From: Syntrophorhabdales bacterium
GTDB lineage: Bacteria; Desulfobacterota; Syntrophorhabdia; Syntrophorhabdales; Syntrophorhabdaceae
Length of the DNA stretch: 48,313 nucleotides
Assembly: GCA_018052995.1 (NCBI GenBank)
Contig: JAGPMK010000006.1
Coordinates: 1 to 48,313 of the forward strand
Direction of reading: 5' to 3'
Positions 45,440-48,313 of this stretch are shown piece by piece. Positions within the stretch are counted from its first letter, which is position 1; each line of letters starts with the position of its first letter. Under the pieces are notes generated by a model. That model was not told where the DNA came from. It was given only the letters and a program-made list of their open reading frames with translations, and ran no database searches. Both the position numbers and the translations under genes were made by a program.

Positions 45440-47914
45440 ATGAAGCAATATGAGCCACACGTTGTTGAGGAAAAAAGACAGGCAATATGGGAGCAAGAAG
45501 GATTATTTCGTGTTAGAGAGGGGGTGGACAAAAAGAAATATTATCTCCTTGAGATGTTTCCATACCCCTCTGGGAAGATACATATGGGGCATGTCCGTAA
45601 TTATTCTATAGGCGATGTTATTGCAAGATACAAGGCTATGAGGGGATATAATGTCCTCCATCCTATGGGCTGGGATGCATTTGGCATGCCTGCTGAGAAT
45701 GCCGCCATAGAACGTGGTGTCCACCCTGCAAAATGGACATATGATAATATAGATTATATGAGAAAGCAACTTAAGCGTCTGGGATTCAGCTATGACTGGT
45801 CAAGGGAGATAGCCACATGTGATGTTGATTATTACAGATGGGAGCAGTGGATGTTTCTCAAGATGTATGAGAGAGGTCTTGTTTACAGAAAGAGTGCCCC
45901 GGTCAATTACTGTGTGAAATGCCAGACTGTTCTTGCCAATGAGCAGGTTGTAGATGGTCTTTGTTGGCGATGCAATGAACCAGTAATACAGAAAGAGCTT
46001 ACGCAGTGGTTTTTTGCTATAACAAAATATGCTGACGAGCTCTACGAATTCTGCGATAGGCTTCCTGGCTGGCCCGAGCGGGTGCTGAATATGCAGAAAA
46101 ACTGGATAGGTAAGAGTTATGGTGTTGAGGTGGATTTTAGACTCGAAAACGGGGATAGATTGACGATCTTCACAACAAGGCCTGATACACTCTATGGCGT
46201 CACGTTTATGGCACTGGCGCCAGAGCATCCCCTTGCCCTCGACCTTGCAAAGGGAACAGGGTATGAGATGGAGGTTAGGGCATTCGTCGAAAAGACAAGG
46301 ATGCAGGATAGAAGTTTTAGGGCTGAACTTCAGGGCAATAAAGAGGGTGTTTTTACAGGCAGATATGCCATAAATCCTCTAAACGGAGCCAGGATCCCCA
46401 TCTACATTGGAAATTTTGTCCTTATGGAGTACGGGACAGGGGCCATCATGTCTGTACCTGCCCATGACCAGAGGGATTTTGAGTTTGCAAAGGTATACGG
46501 CCTACCCATTATAATAACCATTATGCCTGAGATGGAAGAGCTTGATCCCCAGAAGATGGAGTGTGCATACGAGGGAGACGGCATTCTTGTAAATTCTGAT
46601 GATTTTAATGGAATGAATAACAGGAAGGCAATCTCGAGCATTATAGATTATATAGAGGCAAAAGGTATCGGTAGACGAACAGTAAATTTCAAATTGAGAG
46701 ATTGGGGTATATCAAGGCAGAGATACTGGGGTGCACCCATACCGATTATCTACTGTGATAATTGTGGGATTGTCACTGTCCCATATGAACAGCTTCCTGT
46801 GGCACTACCCCTTAACGTAGAGGTTAAAATGATAGGTAGGTCGCCCCTTGCTGATTATGAGGATTTCTACAAGATTAGGTGCCCATTATGTAATGGAGAC
46901 GCAAGAAGGGAGACAGACACAATGGATACCTTTGTGGAGTCTTCATGGTATTTTCTCAAGTTTACATGCCCTGAATATAACGAGGGTCCTCTTGATACTA
47001 AGAGGGTTAACTACTGGATGCCTGTTGACCAGTATATAGGTGGTGTGGAACACGCTGTCCTCCATCTTCTCTATTCAAGGTTTTTCAACAGGGTTTTGAA
47101 TGAGTTTGGTCTTGTTGATGTGAGGGAGCCCTTTGAGAACCTCCTTACCCAGGGTATGGTTATAAAGGACGGGGCAAAGATGAGCAAGTCAAAAGGCAAT
47201 ATTGTTGACCCTGATTATCTCATAGAGAAATATGGTGCAGATGCAACAAGGCTTTGCTGTCTCTTTGCAGCCCCACCAGAAAAAGATCTTGACTGGAGCG
47301 ATAAGGGCATAGAGGGGTGCTATAGATTTCTCCATAGGGTCTGGAGGCTTGTGGTGGAAAGGCTGGATGTTATAAAAGACCTAAACCCTACTGTTATCCC
47401 CGAGACAAATAGCAGCGATAGCCGTTTTCTGGCATTGATGATTCACAAGACCATCAAAAAGGTTACAGAGGATATAGAGAGGTTTCATCTGAACACAGCC
47501 ATTGCAGGTGTCATGGAGCTTGTTAATGCCATATACAAATTTCTTGAAAAGCCAAGAGATGCAAAGGAGGAGTTTAGCCTTTTAAGGGGGGCGATCGAGG
47601 CGGTCCTCAGACTGCTTTTTCCGTTTGTGCCCCATATTACCGAGGAGCTCTGTGAGATGCTTGGTGCTGATATGGCAGCATTCAGGGGAAACTGGATTGA
47701 ATATAGGGAAGAGTATACCATTGAGGATAAGGTCACCATTGCTGTTCAGGTGAATGGTAAGCTTCGGGATACCTTTGAGATAGAAAGGGATGCACAGCAG
47801 GAGACAATCAAGGAGGCAGCCCTTGGACGTGATAAGGTCCAGAGGCATATAGAGGGGAGGCCTGTTAAAAAGGTTGTTGTTGTCCCTAATAAACTCGTAA
47901 ATATTGTATGCTAA
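45440..47914 (+). CDS. leuS: leucyl-tRNA synthetase
   Basis: The 824-aa class I synthetase has the HIGH box as HMGH (48-51) in [19 protein letters not shown] and the KMSKS loop in [15 protein letters not shown]. The CP1 editing domain includes [24 protein letters not shown] zinc-type segment [18 protein letters not shown] lies near 155-185, and a tRNA-binding end [16 protein letters not shown] closes the protein. The order leuS-lptE is widely conserved. Confidence 0.97.
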   Translation: MKQYEPHVVEEKRQAIWEQEGLFRVREGVDKKKYYLLEMFPYPSGKIHMGHVRNYSIGDVIARYKAMRGYNVLHPMGWDAFGMPAENAAIERGVHPAKWTYDNIDYMRKQLKRLGFSYDWSREIATCDVDYYRWEQWMFLKMYERGLVYRKSAPVNYCVKCQTVLANEQVVDGLCWRCNEPVIQKELTQWFFAITKYADELYEFCDRLPGWPERVLNMQKNWIGKSYGVEVDFRLENGDRLTIFTTRPDTLYGVTFMALAPEHPLALDLAKGTGYEMEVRAFVEKTRMQDRSFRAELQGNKEGVFTGRYAINPLNGARIPIYIGNFVLMEYGTGAIMSVPAHDQRDFEFAKVYGLPIIITIMPEMEELDPQKMECAYEGDGILVNSDDFNGMNNRKAISSIIDYIEAKGIGRRTVNFKLRDWGISRQRYWGAPIPIIYCDNCGIVTVPYEQLPVALPLNVEVKMIGRSPLADYEDFYKIRCPLCNGDARRETDTMDTFVESSWYFLKFTCPEYNEGPLDTKRVNYWMPVDQYIGGVEHAVLHLLYSRFFNRVLNEFGLVDVREPFENLLTQGMVIKDGAKMSKSKGNIVDPDYLIEKYGADATRLCCLFAAPPEKDLDWSDKGIEGCYRFLHRVWRLVVERLDVIKDLNPTVIPETNSSDSRFLALMIHKTIKKVTEDIERFHLNTAIAGVMELVNAIYKFLEKPRDAKEEFSLLRGAIEAVLRLLFPFVPHITEELCEMLGADMAAFRGNWIEYREEYTIEDKVTIAVQVNGKLRDTFEIERDAQQETIKEAALGRDKVQRHIEGRPVKKVVVVPNKLVNIVC

Positions 47915-47927
47915 AAAAGGTGACGTA

Positions 47928-48313
47928 ATGTTCAAGATCCAAGGTTTATTATCAGGTGTCCAGGGCATCAATCTCAAGATCCAATGGTTATTCTTGATGA
48001 TATTATTGCTACTTATCACAGGATGTGGTTATCAGCTGGTGAGCGATAAGGGCATATACGGCGGAGAGATCAAGTCTGTTTATATGCCTGTTTTTAAGAA
48101 TATTACCTATGAACCCCATGCATCTGTCTATTTTACCGATGCATTTACAAGGCAGCTTATGGCTACAGGTATACTTGCAGTGAATAAGAGCAATGCAGAA
48201 ACCTATATAGAGGGTGTGCTCAAAAATATCAGGACAGTTCCTAATGCCATGGATAAGAATGGTATAGTGATAGAGAAGAACCTCCTTGTTGGCGTCGAGG
48301 TATCCCTGTTCAG
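47928..48313 (+). CDS. lptE: LPS-assembly lipoprotein LptE, 3' partial
   Basis: ATG 47928 follows AAAGGTGACG. The frame is open to the window end (128 codons). A hydrophobic signal segment ends in the lipobox LITGC, so the mature protein starts with a lipidated Cys in CGYQLVSDKG, typical of LptE/RlpB. It plugs the LptD barrel and delivers LPS to the outer leaflet. Its place behind leuS supports the call. Confidence 0.85.
   Translation, partial: MFKIQGLLSGVQGINLKIQWLFLMILLLLITGCGYQLVSDKGIYGGEIKSVYMPVFKNITYEPHASVYFTDAFTRQLMATGILAVNKSNAETYIEGVLKNIRTVPNAMDKNGIVIEKNLLVGVEVSLF

Overview
The window reads as a chromosome segment of an anaerobic Gram-negative bacterium. An outer-membrane lineage is indicated by an LptE lipoprotein, an AsmA-family protein and a LapA/LapB-type LPS regulator. 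Cobalamin-dependent acyl-CoA mutase genes, a dearomatising 4-hydroxybenzoyl-CoA-reductase-type enzyme and 2-hydroxyacyl-CoA-dehydratase-family proteins point to a strict anaerobe using aromatic or heterocyclic acids. A deltaproteobacterial (Desulfobacterota, syntroph-like) host is my best guess, from gene content only. The backbone has moderate GC and prefers AGG/AGA (Arg) and ATA (Ile) codons.

Region 1 (1-7456) is a patchwork of decayed and foreign DNA. It holds the 3' part of a secreted HExxH protein with a mosaic base composition, a frameshifted and truncated chemotaxis-receptor gene, a small non-coding element with inverted ends resembling IS21-family termini, a GC-richer operon (2789-6610), and a 5'-truncated restriction-modification gene. 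The operon encodes a double-cubane/2-hydroxyacyl-CoA-dehydratase-type protein, a cysteine-desulfurase-like enzyme, YedF (TusA+DsrE) and a DUF3343 protein, which looks like sulfur or selenium trafficking. It is preceded by a folded leader ending in a terminator-like hairpin. Its first ORF is an in-frame chimera of a dehydratase N-terminus and an activator-ATPase C-terminus.

Region 2 (7500-25862) is a co-directional catabolic island. It has a strong promoter with a GntR-type palindrome, a class III CoA-transferase, an FCD GntR regulator, a MeaB GTPase, the remnant of an acyl-CoA dehydrogenase, a two-subunit B12 acyl-CoA mutase, a HyuA/HyuB pair, a PaaK-like CoA ligase, two complete three-subunit molybdenum hydroxylase-family enzymes and a MoaD/ThiS-like carrier. 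One molybdenum enzyme has the four-Cys [4Fe-4S] insert of 4-hydroxybenzoyl-CoA reductase, and its catalytic subunit lacks the usual active-site Glu. Together these could hydroxylate/reduce an aromatic or N-heterocyclic ring, hydrolyse or carboxylate an intermediate, activate it with CoA and rearrange the carbon skeleton. The substrate cannot be read from sequence.

Region 3 (26011-48313) is a long housekeeping run, all on the + strand and closely spaced: rplU-rpmA-obgE-proB-proA-nadD-rsfS-dksA-like-lapAB fusion-comF-asmA-like-DUF2520-sirtuin-xerC-hslV-hslU, then argB-argD-argF-argG-leuS-lptE (cut by the window end). No tRNA, rRNA or CRISPR array was recognised.
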